Source: Paracoccus sp. (in: a-proteobacteria) (GTDB lineage: Bacteria > Pseudomonadota > Alphaproteobacteria > Rhodobacterales > Rhodobacteraceae). Taken from it: 64,000 nt of DNA. The stretch's first letter is position 1; every line of letters begins with the position of its first letter. The position numbers and the translations under genes are program-made. The notes below the pieces were generated by a model. The model was given only the letters and a program-made list of their open reading frames with translations, did no database searches and was not told where the DNA came from. The stretch covers positions 1 through 64,000 of the forward strand of contig NZ_JAUNTO010000007.1 in the NCBI RefSeq assembly GCF_030538655.1. The letters are read 5' to 3'. This document shows, piece by piece, positions 29,966 to 39,862 of this stretch.

Positions 29966-31375
29966 ATGACGCAGGACACCCGCACCGCCGCAACCAGCCA
30001 GAACTGGGACAAGGCCGGCTGGCGTGCCTATCCCCGCGTCCAGATGCCAGATTATACCGATGCGGCGGCGCTGAACGCGGTCGAGGCGCAACTGTCCAAA
30101 TATCCGCCGCTGGTCTTCGCCGGAGAGGCGCGGCGTCTGCGCGCGCAACTGGCCGAGGTGGCGTCGGGCAAGGCGTTTCTGTTGCAGGGCGGCGATTGTG
30201 CCGAAAGCTTTGCCGAATTTTCCGCTGACAATATCCGCGACACTTTCAAGGTGATGCTGCAAATGGCTGTGGTGCTGACCTGGGGCGCGCAGCTGCCCGT
30301 GGTCAAGGTGGGCCGCATGGCCGGGCAGTTCGCCAAACCGCGTTCCGCGCCGACCGAAACCATGGATGGGGTAGAACTGCCCAGCTATCGTGGTGACATC
30401 ATCAACGGTTTCGATTTTACCGAATCTGCGCGGGTGCCCGATCCCAACCGGATGCTGATGGCCTATACGCAGGCGGCGGCCAGCCTGAACCTGCTGCGCG
30501 CGTTTTCGACCGGCGGTTATGCGGATATACAGCGCGTCCAAAGCTGGATCAGTGATTTCGCCGGCGGCCCCGAGGCGGCCCGCTATGCCGAGGTGGCCGA
30601 GCGGATCGGCGATGCGATGGCCTTTATGGCGGCGGCAGGCGTCACCGCCGAAACCGCGCATGATCTGGGCACGGTCGATTTCTATACCAGCCACGAGGCG
30701 CTATTGCTGGAATATGAACAGGCGCTGGCGCGGGTTGATTCGACCACCGGCCTGCCTGTCGCCGGATCGGGGCATATGCTGTGGATCGGCGACCGCACCC
30801 GGCAGGTCGATGGCGCGCATGTCGAATTCGCGCGCGGCGTGCAGAACCCCATCGGTCTGAAATGCGGCCCCTCGATTTCCGAGGATGACCTCAAGGCGCT
30901 GATCTGGAAGCTGAACCCGGATAACGATCCGGGCCGTCTGACGCTGATCGCGCGCTTTGGCGCGGGCAAGGTGGGCGACAATCTGCCACGCCTGATCCGC
31001 GCCGTTCAGGCCGAGGGCGCGAATGTCGTCTGGTCCTGCGATCCGATGCACGGCAACACGATCAAATCGGCCTCGGGCTATAAAACGCGGCCGTTCGATT
31101 CGGTGCTGCGCGAGGTGCGCGAATTCTTTGCCATCCACGTGGCCGAGGGCACGATCCCCGGCGGTGTGCATTTCGAGATGACCGGGCAGGATGTCACCGA
31201 ATGCACCGGCGGTGTGCGCGCGGTGACGGATGAAGACCTGTCCGACCGCTATCATACCGCCTGCGACCCGCGTCTGAATGCCAGCCAGTCGCTGGAACTG
31301 GCGTTTCTGGTGGCCGAGGAACTGCGCGCCCGGCGTCGTAACGGCGGCGCGGCACAGGTCATCAAGGCGGGTTAA
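29966..31375 (+). CDS. Class II 3-deoxy-7-phosphoheptulonate synthase (DAHP synthase)
   Basis: A 469-residue class II (plant-type) DAHP synthase, which condenses phosphoenolpyruvate and erythrose 4-phosphate in the first step of the shikimate pathway. Diagnostic segments include [56 protein letters not shown] and [20 protein letters not shown] lies seven bases before the ATG at 29966; the in-frame upstream extension is not conserved. It has its own promoter region, shared divergently with the GlxA-type gene. The later shikimate genes aroK and aroB are in the same window at 41.7 kb. Confidence 0.95.
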   Translation: MTQDTRTAATSQNWDKAGWRAYPRVQMPDYTDAAALNAVEAQLSKYPPLVFAGEARRLRAQLAEVASGKAFLLQGGDCAESFAEFSADNIRDTFKVMLQMAVVLTWGAQLPVVKVGRMAGQFAKPRSAPTETMDGVELPSYRGDIINGFDFTESARVPDPNRMLMAYTQAAASLNLLRAFSTGGYADIQRVQSWISDFAGGPEAARYAEVAERIGDAMAFMAAAGVTAETAHDLGTVDFYTSHEALLLEYEQALARVDSTTGLPVAGSGHMLWIGDRTRQVDGAHVEFARGVQNPIGLKCGPSISEDDLKALIWKLNPDNDPGRLTLIARFGAGKVGDNLPRLIRAVQAEGANVVWSCDPMHGNTIKSASGYKTRPFDSVLREVREFFAIHVAEGTIPGGVHFEMTGQDVTECTGGVRAVTDEDLSDRYHTACDPRLNASQSLELAFLVAEELRARRRNGGAAQVIKAG

Positions 31376-31384
31376 TCACGTCAG

Positions 31385-31407
31385 CCGGGGGGCGTCGCGT
31401 CCCCCGG
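31385..31407 (+). terminator. Possible terminator hairpin after DAHP synthase
   Basis: A GC-only stem (CCGGGGG / CCCCCGG) with a loop of about nine bases lies ten bases past the DAHP synthase stop. No T run follows, so it may rather be a transcript-stabilising hairpin. Confidence 0.35.
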
Positions 31408-31440
31408 TGCTACCGGCGGGGTGATCTGGCGTGCGGGCCG

Positions 31441-32307
31441 TTATTTCCAGCGCCGATGAATCCAGAACCACTGGTCCATATGCTGCCGGACCAGTTGTTC
31501 CAGATCATCGTTCAGCGCCTGCATCATCTGTTCCGGCGTATCCGCTGCAATGGCCGGACCGATCTGAATGCGGAAGGTCAGCCCATCGGGCTGGCGGATA
31601 CCCGCAATCGGCACCAACAGCGCGTCATATTTCAGCGCCAGTTCCGCAGGCGTCAGCACGGTGCGGGTCGGCAGGCCGAAAAAGCGCAACTCGGGCGCGT
31701 CATAGGTGTATTGGTCAAACCCAAGCGCCAGCATCCCGCCGCCGCGCAGGAATTTCAGCATGGCCCCCATGCCCGCCCGGCTGCGCGGAAACAGCGGTTG
31801 GGCAATGGCATTCATTGCAGGGATGTAATGTTCGTTGAAGGCTTGATTGTTCATTGGCCGGAACAACCCGCCCACGGGCCAGCCCCGTGCGGCCAGCGCG
31901 GCGCGCATTGCGTCGTAATTGCCGAAATGCGCGCAGGCCAGAATAACCGGGCGACCGTCTTGGGCGGCCTGTTCCAGCAGCGGCAGGCCGGGGCCTTGAA
32001 TTACGGCGGTATCGCGGATGTGGGCGGTGAATTCCTCGCCTGAATAGATCTCCGCCAGCGACCGGCCTGCGTTATTGGGCACGGCGCGGATCAGACGGCG
32101 CACCTCGGAGGCGGGCAGATCGGGCCGGGCCAGTGACAGATTGGCGCGGATACGCTTGCGCCAGCCGGCGACGGGGGCGATCACATGCGCCATCACCCAG
32201 CCCGCCGCCGCGATCCTTTGCGGATAGGGCAACAGACCCGCAACCCGCATCAGCGCGGCAAAGACCCCGCTGCTGAGCCTGTCGGCAAAACCGGGAGTGT
32301 CAGCCAT
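31441..32307 (-). CDS. LpxL/HtrB-like lipid acyltransferase
   Basis: A 288-residue inner-membrane acyltransferase of the lauroyl/myristoyl transferase family, which adds secondary acyl chains to lipid A. The catalytic HX4D motif is in LACAHFGNYDAMRAAL. The following RPMNNQAFNEHY, RSRAGMGAMLKFLRGGGMLALGFDQ and LVPIAGIRQPDGLTF match the family. The start at 32307 (MADTPG) is taken because it precedes the N-terminal helix directly. It overlaps the 3' end of the DMT transporter gene by eight bases, so the two are probably co-transcribed. Confidence 0.87.
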   Translation of the reverse strand: MADTPGFADRLSSGVFAALMRVAGLLPYPQRIAAAGWVMAHVIAPVAGWRKRIRANLSLARPDLPASEVRRLIRAVPNNAGRSLAEIYSGEEFTAHIRDTAVIQGPGLPLLEQAAQDGRPVILACAHFGNYDAMRAALAARGWPVGGLFRPMNNQAFNEHYIPAMNAIAQPLFPRSRAGMGAMLKFLRGGGMLALGFDQYTYDAPELRFFGLPTRTVLTPAELALKYDALLVPIAGIRQPDGLTFRIQIGPAIAADTPEQMMQALNDDLEQLVRQHMDQWFWIHRRWK

Positions 32308-33220
32308 GATGTGCCGCCTTTGCTTCGCGTGACCAGACATACAGCCCGGCACCGACGATGATCGCCGCGCCGGTCAGGCTGAACATATCGGGAATCTGAC
32401 CAAAGAACAGCCAGCCCCAAAGCCCCGCCCAGATCAGCCCGGTATAACCAAAGGGCGCGATCACCCCGGCCTCGGCCAGTGCAAAGGCGCGGATCAGCAT
32501 CGCCTGACTGATGGTGCCCAGAATACCGATCAGCACAAAGGCCCACAGATGTCCGGCATCGGGCGTCGTCCAGAAAAACGGCACTGCCAGCGATGATAGC
32601 ACCGTTCCCATCACCGCAGACCAGAGAACCGATGTGGCGGTGGAATCGAACCGCACCACCCGCGTCAACAAGGCCCCCGCGGCATAGGTAAAGGCCCCGA
32701 TCAGTGGCAGCAGCGCGGCGGGCTGGAACACGCCTGCGCCCGGCTTGATAATCAGCATCGCCCCGGCCATGGCCAGGGCGATCCCGGCCAACCGGCGCGG
32801 CCCGATCTTTTCACCCAGAAACAGCGCCGCGCCCAAGGTAATCAGCACCGGGTTCAGATCCATGATTGCCGTCGCCTCGGCCAGTCCGATGAACTGGATC
32901 GAGGTAAAGAACAGCATGACCGAAGCGATCTGCGTCAGTCCGCGCGCGAATTGCAGGCCCGGCTGTCGCGTCCGCATGGTGGCGGCCAGACGCGGGCCAA
33001 AGATCAGCGCCACCAGCACCATATTGCCGGCGAACCGCGCCCAGACCACCTGAACCGGATGATAGAACTGGGTCAGGTGCTTGGCCGTCGCATCCATCAG
33101 CGTAAAGGTAAAAATCGCGGCCAGCAGCAGCATGATCCCGGCGGTCTGTTCGCCGCCGGGCTGGCGCTTGCCGTCCTTTTCGCGCCCCATCAGGGCAAAG
33201 GCGCGCGGCAGCACAGGCAT
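32300..33220 (-). CDS. DMT family (EamA) transporter
   Basis: A protein of about 306 residues with two EamA repeats and about ten transmembrane helices. The first repeat starts at IMLLLAAIFTFTLMDATAKH and contains SIQFIGLAEATAIMDLNPVL. The second contains LLPLIGAFTYAAGALLTR and FGYTGLIWAGLWGWLFFGQIP. It probably exports a metabolite; the substrate cannot be told. Starts at 33220 and 33190 are both possible; a GGGGGC stretch favours 33220. The 35-bp intergenic repeat and a palindrome lie just upstream, between this gene and transketolase. Confidence 0.85.
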   Translation of the reverse strand: MPVLPRAFALMGREKDGKRQPGGEQTAGIMLLLAAIFTFTLMDATAKHLTQFYHPVQVVWARFAGNMVLVALIFGPRLAATMRTRQPGLQFARGLTQIASVMLFFTSIQFIGLAEATAIMDLNPVLITLGAALFLGEKIGPRRLAGIALAMAGAMLIIKPGAGVFQPAALLPLIGAFTYAAGALLTRVVRFDSTATSVLWSAVMGTVLSSLAVPFFWTTPDAGHLWAFVLIGILGTISQAMLIRAFALAEAGVIAPFGYTGLIWAGLWGWLFFGQIPDMFSLTGAAIIVGAGLYVWSREAKAAHHG

Positions 33221-33230
33221 CAGGCGTTGC

Positions 33231-33284
33231 CCCCAAGGAGCGTATTCAGACAAACAGAAAGCGGCACCTTGTTTATCTGAATAC
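33231..33284. repeat. Copy 1 of a 35-bp intergenic repeat, with palindrome
   Basis: Positions 33231-33265 are copy 1 of a 35-bp repeat (core CGTATTCAGACAAACAG, ending AAGCGGC) found also at 45800 and 59680. In this copy GTATTCAGACAAAC (33242-33255) is matched by an inverted partner at 33271-33284 with one mismatch, giving a 14-base-pair stem. It lies between the transketolase stop and the DMT transporter start. Confidence 0.75.
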
Positions 33285-33305
33285 CCCCGTCAGAGGCATC
33301 GGCCA

Positions 33306-35330
33306 TCACAGCAATTCCCGTGCCAGTTCGACAACGGCTTCGGCCGTGATCCCGAATTCCTTGTAAAGTTCGGGGGCCGGGGCCGAAGCGCCGAATCCGG
33401 TCATGCCAACGAATCCCGCCTTTTTCTCGCGCCCGCGTTCGCCCAGCAGCAGCCAGTCCCACGGTTGGCGAATGGCGGCCTCGATGGCGATGCGGACCGG
33501 GCCTTTGGGCAGAATGTCCTTGCGGTAATCCTTGGGCTGATCGCGGAACAGCTCCATCGACGGGACCGAGACGACGCGGGTGGCGATGCCTTCGGCTTCC
33601 AGCTTCTCGCGGGCGGCGACGGCGATTTCCACCTCAGAGCCGGTGGCCATCAAGATGACTTCGGGTTCATCACTTGCTTCGCGCAGGATATAGGCGCCGC
33701 GTGCGGACAGGTTTTCCGCGCCCGCCTCCTCGCGCAGCAGGGGCAGGTTCTGCCGCGACAGGGCCAGCACCGAAGGGGTGCTGTCCTGCGACAGCGCGAT
33801 GTCCCAGGCCTCAGCCGTTTCAATCTGGTCGCAGGGGCGCAGCACCAGCGTGTTCGGCGTGGCGCGGCTGATGGCCAGATGCTCGACCGGCTGGTGCGTC
33901 GGGCCGTCTTCGCCCAGACCGATGGAATCATGGGTCATCACATAGACCACCGGCAGACCCATCAACGCCGACAGGCGCATGGCCCCGCGCGCATAGTCGG
34001 TAAAGGCCATGAAGGTGCCGCCATAGGGGCGGAAGCCGCCGTGCAGCCAGATCCCGTTCATCGCCGCCGCCATGCCATGTTCACGGATGCCATAGTGGAT
34101 ATAGCGGCCCTTGCGGTTGTCGGGGCCGAACACGCCCATATCCGGCGTCTTGGTGTTGTTCGATCCGGTCAGGTCGGCCGAACCACCAAAATTTTCCGGC
34201 ATTACCGGGTTCAGCGCCTCAAGCACGTTCTCGCTGGCCTTGCGGGTGGCGACCTTGGGCTTGGCCTCCAGCGACTGCTGTTTCACCGTCTGAATGGTCG
34301 GGGCCAGTTTCGGGTTCACGTCGCCGCTGATGCGGCGGGCGAATTCGTCGCGCTGATCGGTCGGCAGCGCATCGACGCGGCCTGCCCAGTCTTTGCGGGC
34401 ATCCCCGCCGCGCGCACCGATTTTGCGCCATTCATCCAGCACGTCCTGCGGAATGACAAAGGCGTCGTGTTCCCAGCCATAGGCGCTGCGCGTCGCGGTG
34501 ATTTCGTCTTTGCCCAGGGGCGAGCCATGCGCCTTGTAGCTGTCGGCCTTGGTCGGGGCGCCAAAGCCGATGATGGTTTTCGCGGCGATCAGCGTGGGGC
34601 GGCCATCGTCGTTTTTCGCCTCGGTCAACGCGCGGTCGATGTCGGCGGCGTCGTGGCCGTCGCATTCCAGCACACGCCAGCCGGCGGCGGCAAAGCGGGC
34701 CTTCTGGTCGGTTTTATCCGACAGCGATACGCGGCCGTCGATGGTGATGTCATTGTCGTCCCAGATGACGATCAGGCGGCCAAGCTGCTGGCGACCGGCC
34801 AGACCGATGGCTTCGTGGCTGATGCCTTCCATCAGGCAGCCGTCACCGGCGATGACCCAGGTGCGGTGGTCGCACAGATCCGCGCCGAACTCGGCCCGCA
34901 TCGCCTCTTCGGCGATGGCCATGCCGACAGCGGTCGAGATGCCCTGACCCAAGGGGCCGGTGGTGGTTTCCACGCCCTCGACATGGCCGTATTCGGGATG
35001 GCCCGCCGTGATCGCGCCCAACTGGCGGAAATTCCTGATCTGATCCAGCGTCATCTGTTCGTAGCCGGTCAGATATAGCAGCGAATAGATCAGCATCGAG
35101 CCATGCCCGGCGGACAGCACGAAACGGTCGCGGTCAAACCAGTTCGGCGCCGAGGCGTCGAATTTCAGGTGGTTGCGAAACAGCACGGTCGCCACATCGG
35201 CCAGACCCATCGGCGCACCGGGGTGGCCCGAATTCGCGGCCTCGACCGCATCCATGGTCAGGGCACGGATGGCGGTGGCAAGGTTCCAGTGCAGCGGTTC
35301 GGCAGCCTTACGGCGGGCAGCGACATCCAT
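33306..35330 (-). CDS. tkt: Transketolase
   Basis: A 674-residue thiamine-diphosphate-dependent transketolase, which moves two-carbon units between sugar phosphates and supplies erythrose 4-phosphate for the shikimate pathway. The N-terminal part has [15 protein letters not shown] and the ThDP motif [13 protein letters not shown] with [11 protein letters not shown]. The pyrimidine domain has [18 protein letters not shown] and [21 protein letters not shown]. The start at 35330 (MDVAARR) follows AAAGGA; the open frame extends upstream with no coding support. The 35-bp repeat follows the 3' end. Confidence 0.95.
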   Translation of the reverse strand: MDVAARRKAAEPLHWNLATAIRALTMDAVEAANSGHPGAPMGLADVATVLFRNHLKFDASAPNWFDRDRFVLSAGHGSMLIYSLLYLTGYEQMTLDQIRNFRQLGAITAGHPEYGHVEGVETTTGPLGQGISTAVGMAIAEEAMRAEFGADLCDHRTWVIAGDGCLMEGISHEAIGLAGRQQLGRLIVIWDDNDITIDGRVSLSDKTDQKARFAAAGWRVLECDGHDAADIDRALTEAKNDDGRPTLIAAKTIIGFGAPTKADSYKAHGSPLGKDEITATRSAYGWEHDAFVIPQDVLDEWRKIGARGGDARKDWAGRVDALPTDQRDEFARRISGDVNPKLAPTIQTVKQQSLEAKPKVATRKASENVLEALNPVMPENFGGSADLTGSNNTKTPDMGVFGPDNRKGRYIHYGIREHGMAAAMNGIWLHGGFRPYGGTFMAFTDYARGAMRLSALMGLPVVYVMTHDSIGLGEDGPTHQPVEHLAISRATPNTLVLRPCDQIETAEAWDIALSQDSTPSVLALSRQNLPLLREEAGAENLSARGAYILREASDEPEVILMATGSEVEIAVAAREKLEAEGIATRVVSVPSMELFRDQPKDYRKDILPKGPVRIAIEAAIRQPWDWLLLGERGREKKAGFVGMTGFGASAPAPELYKEFGITAEAVVELARELL

Positions 35331-35441
35331 TGGGCGTCCTTTCGGCGTTACAGTTGCAGGTGTGATATGCAGCCCGCGCCCCTGTTGCAAGCGCAAGCCG
35401 CGCCCGATAGCTTTGCGCCCGCCGCAACAGGAACCTGCCAC

Positions 35442-37460
35442 ATGACTGATCTTCCCGCCATCACCGGCTTTCGTCAGGATCGCGTCGGGGCGCGGATCGT
35501 TTGTCTGCTGAACGTGATCCGGCTGGGGCAGGAATTCGGTGTTCCGGCGCGGTTCATATGGCTTAGCGACCCCTCTGGTCCCTACCCGGAACTGGTTGAT
35601 CCGGGGCATTTTCTGGATGCCGGTTTTGTGGCGCGGCATATCCGCATTGTGCCGCGCGGGCCTGATCTGGCCAGCCTGCGCAATCTGGGGGCGCTGGCCC
35701 CTACGATGGACTGCGATCTTTTGGCCAAGATGCTGGCGCGCGGCGACAGGTTTTTCTGTGACACCGCCTTTGGCGCGCTGTGCATGATCGACGAAGGCGA
35801 AAACGAGGTGCGCGCCCGTCTGGCCGCTATCGCCGCCGATCTACCCCTGTCGCCGCGTCTGCGTGACCAGCTGGCGCGCCTGCGCGACCGCCTGGCCCAA
35901 GGCGGCGAGGGCGCGGCCCCCATGGCCATTCATGTCCGGCGTGGCGATATTCTGGATGGCGATCCGTGGAGCCTGTCTTCATGGTCCGAAAAATACGTTC
36001 CCGACGAATTTTTCCGCGCGTGGATTGATCGCCAGCCGGGGCCGGTGGTGGCCTTTTCCGATACCCCCGCCGCCGTGCATCATCTGGCGCAGGGTGATCC
36101 GCGGGTAATGCTGATCGACGATCTGCTGCGCGATCAGGACCTGCTGCCTGCCGAACGGGATGTGCTGGAATTGCTGGTGATGGGCGATTTCGCGCGGATC
36201 GGTGCGCCCTCGAACAGCGCCTTTTCCCGTGCGGCGCAGCTGGTCGGTCGCGCGCGGGTCGAGCCGCTGCCGATGGCCTTGCCGCGCCCGACGCTGGTGG
36301 CGGCCTATGATGCGCTGCTGGATCGGGTTATCGACCGGCCTGACAGCTTTTTCGCCATGGGCGATCTGGCGCAGTCACTGCATTACGCGGGTGCCCATGC
36401 GCTGACGACCGGGCAGGGGGCGCGGCTGGCGCGGGCACGGGCGCAGGATCAGGCGCTGATGACGGCACATCCCTTTACGCGGCTGGTGCTGGCGCAGGCG
36501 GCGCTGGCGGGGGGGATGCGCGAACTGGCGAAAGATCTGCTGGCCGCCGCATTGGAGGACGGGCGCACCCGTCGCCGCGACCGGCTGCAATGCGAACAGA
36601 TGCTGACACTGATCGAATCAGAACAAAGCGATTTCGACATCGACGAGGCACTGATCGAACATATTTTTATCGGCCGCAGTCTTGGTTCCGAGCTGGTCGT
36701 GCCGATCTTTGCCGCGCGGGCTTTGCTGGCGGACGGGCGCGCGGGCAAGGCGCTGATGTTTCCGCCCGAACTGGCCATCGGTTTAGTGCGCGGCACCGGC
36801 GATGGCGACGATCCGGCCATTGCCGCCCTGGGCGGCGGCACGCGGACGCGGGTGCTGCCCGGTTGGCTGTATCTGATGGACTGGGCCGAATTGCTGCCCG
36901 ATGAAATCTCGCGTGAGCCGTTGCGGCGGTATCCGCCGCTGGCCGCCAAGCTGCGCATTATCGGTCCCGATGCCGCCGAGGTCGAGGCCCGGCTGGAGGC
37001 CGGCGAAAAGCCCCCGCCCCCCGAAACCGAAAAGCAGGCCTGGCGGATTGGCCTGTATGGCGCTGCGCTGGCCGCGCATGGCCGCTATCGCCGGGCGATG
37101 CAGGTGCAGTCATGGCTGCACGAACATCGGCCGAATGATCCGCTGACATGGAAACGGATCGCCGACATTCATTTTGCACATGGCAATGCGCATCGCGGGA
37201 TGACGCATCTGGATCAGGCGCTGGCGCTGATGCGGAGCAATCCGTTGCTGCAACTGTCCAAGGCGCGGCGGATGGCGGCGGTCGGGCGGCGGCGCGGGGC
37301 GATATTCCATCTGGGCCGCGCCGAAGGCTTTTGGCCCGGCCTGAACCTGTGGGTGCAGCAGCGCATTCTGATCCAGCGCGCGCTGCGGCTGGCCGCGCAG
37401 CAAGCTGCACCGCAGAATGCCGAGGCATCCGCGCCCAAAGAATCGCCCTCAGCCGGGTAA
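35442..37460 (+). CDS. Putative glycosyltransferase with HxRRGD motif and helical repeats
   Basis: A 672-residue protein I cannot assign with certainty. Residues 8-60 ([22 protein letters not shown]) and the motif [14 protein letters not shown] at 164-177 resemble fucosyltransferases of the GT11/NodZ/O-fucosyltransferase type, where the HxRRGD arginine contacts GDP-sugar. [11 protein letters not shown] near 260-270 fits the second conserved block. The remaining ~400 residues are helical and include TPR-like stretches near the C-terminus. No signal peptide or membrane helix is visible. The ATG follows AGGAA; the frame is open upstream to 35103. It is divergent from transketolase and overlaps the corC-like gene tail-to-tail by 12 bases. 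Confidence 0.65.
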   Translation: MTDLPAITGFRQDRVGARIVCLLNVIRLGQEFGVPARFIWLSDPSGPYPELVDPGHFLDAGFVARHIRIVPRGPDLASLRNLGALAPTMDCDLLAKMLARGDRFFCDTAFGALCMIDEGENEVRARLAAIAADLPLSPRLRDQLARLRDRLAQGGEGAAPMAIHVRRGDILDGDPWSLSSWSEKYVPDEFFRAWIDRQPGPVVAFSDTPAAVHHLAQGDPRVMLIDDLLRDQDLLPAERDVLELLVMGDFARIGAPSNSAFSRAAQLVGRARVEPLPMALPRPTLVAAYDALLDRVIDRPDSFFAMGDLAQSLHYAGAHALTTGQGARLARARAQDQALMTAHPFTRLVLAQAALAGGMRELAKDLLAAALEDGRTRRRDRLQCEQMLTLIESEQSDFDIDEALIEHIFIGRSLGSELVVPIFAARALLADGRAGKALMFPPELAIGLVRGTGDGDDPAIAALGGGTRTRVLPGWLYLMDWAELLPDEISREPLRRYPPLAAKLRIIGPDAAEVEARLEAGEKPPPPETEKQAWRIGLYGAALAAHGRYRRAMQVQSWLHEHRPNDPLTWKRIADIHFAHGNAHRGMTHLDQALALMRSNPLLQLSKARRMAAVGRRRGAIFHLGRAEGFWPGLNLWVQQRILIQRALRLAAQQAAPQNAEASAPKESPSAG

Positions 37461-38861
37461 GCCACCCTCGCCTTGTGCTGCGGCCTCATCCGCCTGTTTG
37501 CGCGACAGCGGGCGGATACGCAGCTTGGCGATGCGATTTTCGCGCCGTTGCAGCACCTCGAAGCGATAGCCGTGAAAGCTGAACACCTGCCCCTGTTCGG
37601 GAATCGACTGCGCCATATGGATGACCAGCCCGGCGACGGTGTTCGCCTCGTCGTCGGGCAGGTTCCAGTCCAGGGCGCGGTTCAGGTCGCGGATGGTCAT
37701 GGTCCCATCGACAACGTAATCCCCCTGCGGGCCGGGGGTCAGCGTGCGCGAGGCTTCGGCGTCGTGTTCATCGGTGATCTCGCCGACGATTTCTTCCAGA
37801 ATATCTTCCAGCGTAATCAGCCCGCGGATGCTGCCGTATTCATCCACCACCAGCGCGAAATGCGTGCGCCGTTTCAGGAATTCGCGCATCTGTTCATCCA
37901 GCGCGGTGGTGTCGGGCACGAAATAGGGCTTCATCGCCACGGCCATCACGTCGAAATCGCGCACCGCGTCGGCCGGGTCGCCCTCGCCGTCATAGGCACT
38001 GCGATGGACGGCGCGCAGCACGTCCTTGGCGTGCAGCACACCGACGACGTTTTCGCGTTCGTTGCGATACAACGGCAGGCGGGTGTGCGAGCTGTCCAGC
38101 ACCGCCTGAAGGATTTCCGCAGGCGGCAGGCCCGCGTCGATCATCTCGATTTCGGAACGGTGGCGCATCACCTCTTCGACCGAGCGGTTGCCCAGATCCA
38201 GCGCGCCCAGCAGGCGGTCGCGGTCTTCTTTCTGGACGGCGCCGGTGGCCTGACCGATCGACAGCGCGCCGGCAATTTCTTCGTGCAGGCTGAACATCGC
38301 ACCGGCGGGGTCGGTCTTGACGCCAAACAGCCGCAGGATGCCGCGCACGATCAGGCGCACAATCGCGACAATGGGCGACAGCGCCAGCGTGATCCAGCGG
38401 ATCGGACGGGCGACACGGCGGGCCAGATCCTCGGGCGCGGAAATCGCATAGGTTTTCGGCATCACCTCGGAAAAGATCAACACCAGAACGGTGACAATCA
38501 CCGTGGCAAAGGCCACGCCCTTGGGGCCGAACACGGCAGTCATCAGCGCCGTCGCCAGCGAGGCGGACAGGATATTCACCACGTTATTGCCCAGCAGGAT
38601 CGCGCCGATCAGGCGTTCGCTGTCTTTGGTCACGGCCAGTGCAGCCTGCGATCCGGTGTCGCCCTTGTCAGCGCGGGCCTGCAACTTGCCCCGGCTGGCC
38701 GCCGTCAGCGCGGTTTCCGAACCGGAAAAGAACGCCGAGATCATCAGCAGCACGACAATCACCGCGCTTGTGCCCCAGAAAGCGGCGTCAAAGCGGCTGC
38801 CGGTCTGTGTTGCGGCTTCGGCGGTCTGCGCGAATGCGGCGGTGCCTAGGGCGGAAATCAT
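37449..38861 (-). CDS. CorC/HlyC family membrane protein (CNNM, CBS domains)
   Basis: A 470-residue member of the CNNM/CorC (hemolysin C) family, implicated in magnesium or cobalt transport. The N-terminal DUF21/CNNM membrane domain contains MISAFFSGSETALTAASRGKL, GAILLGNNVVNILSASLAT and SEVMPKTYAIS. A CBS pair follows (SRLPLYRNERENVVGVLHAKD region and FALVVDEYGSIRGLITLEDI), then a C-terminal CorC_HlyC domain. It is the last gene of a four-gene minus-strand run in which each gene overlaps the next by four bases (44-residue protein, exported protein, xerD, this gene). A soluble relative without the membrane domain lies at 61.4 kb. Confidence 0.92.
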   Translation of the reverse strand: MISALGTAAFAQTAEAATQTGSRFDAAFWGTSAVIVVLLMISAFFSGSETALTAASRGKLQARADKGDTGSQAALAVTKDSERLIGAILLGNNVVNILSASLATALMTAVFGPKGVAFATVIVTVLVLIFSEVMPKTYAISAPEDLARRVARPIRWITLALSPIVAIVRLIVRGILRLFGVKTDPAGAMFSLHEEIAGALSIGQATGAVQKEDRDRLLGALDLGNRSVEEVMRHRSEIEMIDAGLPPAEILQAVLDSSHTRLPLYRNERENVVGVLHAKDVLRAVHRSAYDGEGDPADAVRDFDVMAVAMKPYFVPDTTALDEQMREFLKRRTHFALVVDEYGSIRGLITLEDILEEIVGEITDEHDAEASRTLTPGPQGDYVVDGTMTIRDLNRALDWNLPDDEANTVAGLVIHMAQSIPEQGQVFSFHGYRFEVLQRRENRIAKLRIRPLSRKQADEAAAQGEGGLPG

Positions 38862-39862
38862 CGTCTGGTCCCTGAACTGTGTAATGGGGCGGAAACAGTG
38901 GCATCAGCGGAATCGCGTGCCAGCGGGTGGTGATCCAGAACCAGCCGCCGCATCCGGTCGGCCAGCACATGGGTATAAATCTCGGTGGTGCCCAGATCGG
39001 CATGGCCCAGCAAGGTCTGGATCGCGCGCAGATCGGCACCGCCTTCCAGCAGATGCGTGGCGAAGGCGTGGCGGATGACATGCGGCGTTACCCGCGCCGG
39101 GGCGATCCCGGCCAGAACCGCCATCTGGTCCAGCAGCCGCCCGAACACCTGCCGGGGCATATGCCCGGCGGCCGAGGGCGCGGGAAACAGCCAGCGCGCC
39201 CCGCGTCCGGCCACCAACCGACCCAGCGGCGTGTTTTCGGGCGCGGTGTCGCGCAGCGCCAGCCAGTGCGTCAGCGCGTCCCGCGCCGGGCGCGACAGCG
39301 GCACCATGCGATCCTTGCTCCCCTTGCCCCGGATCAGCAGCACCTGCGGATCACCGCGCGTGGCCGCGACCGGCAGACCGACCAGTTCGCTGACACGCAT
39401 CCCGGTGGCATACAGCAACTCGATCAGGCAGGCGTTGCGCGCCTGTTCGGCGGGATCGCGTCCCGCACGCGGGGCGGCGGCGATCAGCGATTCCACCTCG
39501 GCCATGGTCAGCGACCGGGGCAGGCGGGCCGCGCGGCCCGGCCCGGCGATGCGGATGGCCGGATCATCGGCACGCCAGCCCTCGGACAAGGCAAAGGCGC
39601 AGAACTGCCGGATCGAAGACAGCCGCCGCGCCCGCGTGGACCGTGCCAGACCAAGCGCATCGCAGGCGGCCAGATAGTCCTCGATCTGATCGCGGGTGGC
39701 GCTGGTCAGGTCGCCACCGCGCGCGGCCAGATGGGCGGCAAAGTCGATCAGGTCGCGACCATAGCCTTCCAGCGTGTTGCGTGCGGCCCCGCGTTCGGCG
39801 GCCATCGCATCCAGAAAGGCGGAAATGGCGCGATCGCCTTGCGGGGGTGGGGCTGTGCTCAT
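38858..39862 (-). CDS. xerD: Tyrosine recombinase XerD
   Basis: A 334-residue XerC/XerD recombinase that resolves chromosome dimers at dif together with its partner. The N-terminal SAM-like domain has RNTLEGYGRDLIDFAAHL. The catalytic domain has Arg in YATGMRVSELVGL, the KGSKDRMVPL segment, HVIRHAFATHLLEGGADLRAIQ with the His-Arg pair, and the nucleophile Tyr in TEIYTHV. Length and position in Rhodobacteraceae genomes next to aroK point to XerD rather than XerC. The start at 39862 overlaps the upstream gene by four bases; the frame upstream is an artefact of GC-rich sequence. All catalytic residues are present. Confidence 0.9.
   Translation of the reverse strand: MSTAPPPQGDRAISAFLDAMAAERGAARNTLEGYGRDLIDFAAHLAARGGDLTSATRDQIEDYLAACDALGLARSTRARRLSSIRQFCAFALSEGWRADDPAIRIAGPGRAARLPRSLTMAEVESLIAAAPRAGRDPAEQARNACLIELLYATGMRVSELVGLPVAATRGDPQVLLIRGKGSKDRMVPLSRPARDALTHWLALRDTAPENTPLGRLVAGRGARWLFPAPSAAGHMPRQVFGRLLDQMAVLAGIAPARVTPHVIRHAFATHLLEGGADLRAIQTLLGHADLGTTEIYTHVLADRMRRLVLDHHPLARDSADATVSAPLHSSGTRR

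Noticed and set aside
35331..35639. N-terminal extension of transketolase
   Set aside because: The extension is antisense to the HxRRGD gene, and the AAAGGA site supports the start at 35330.
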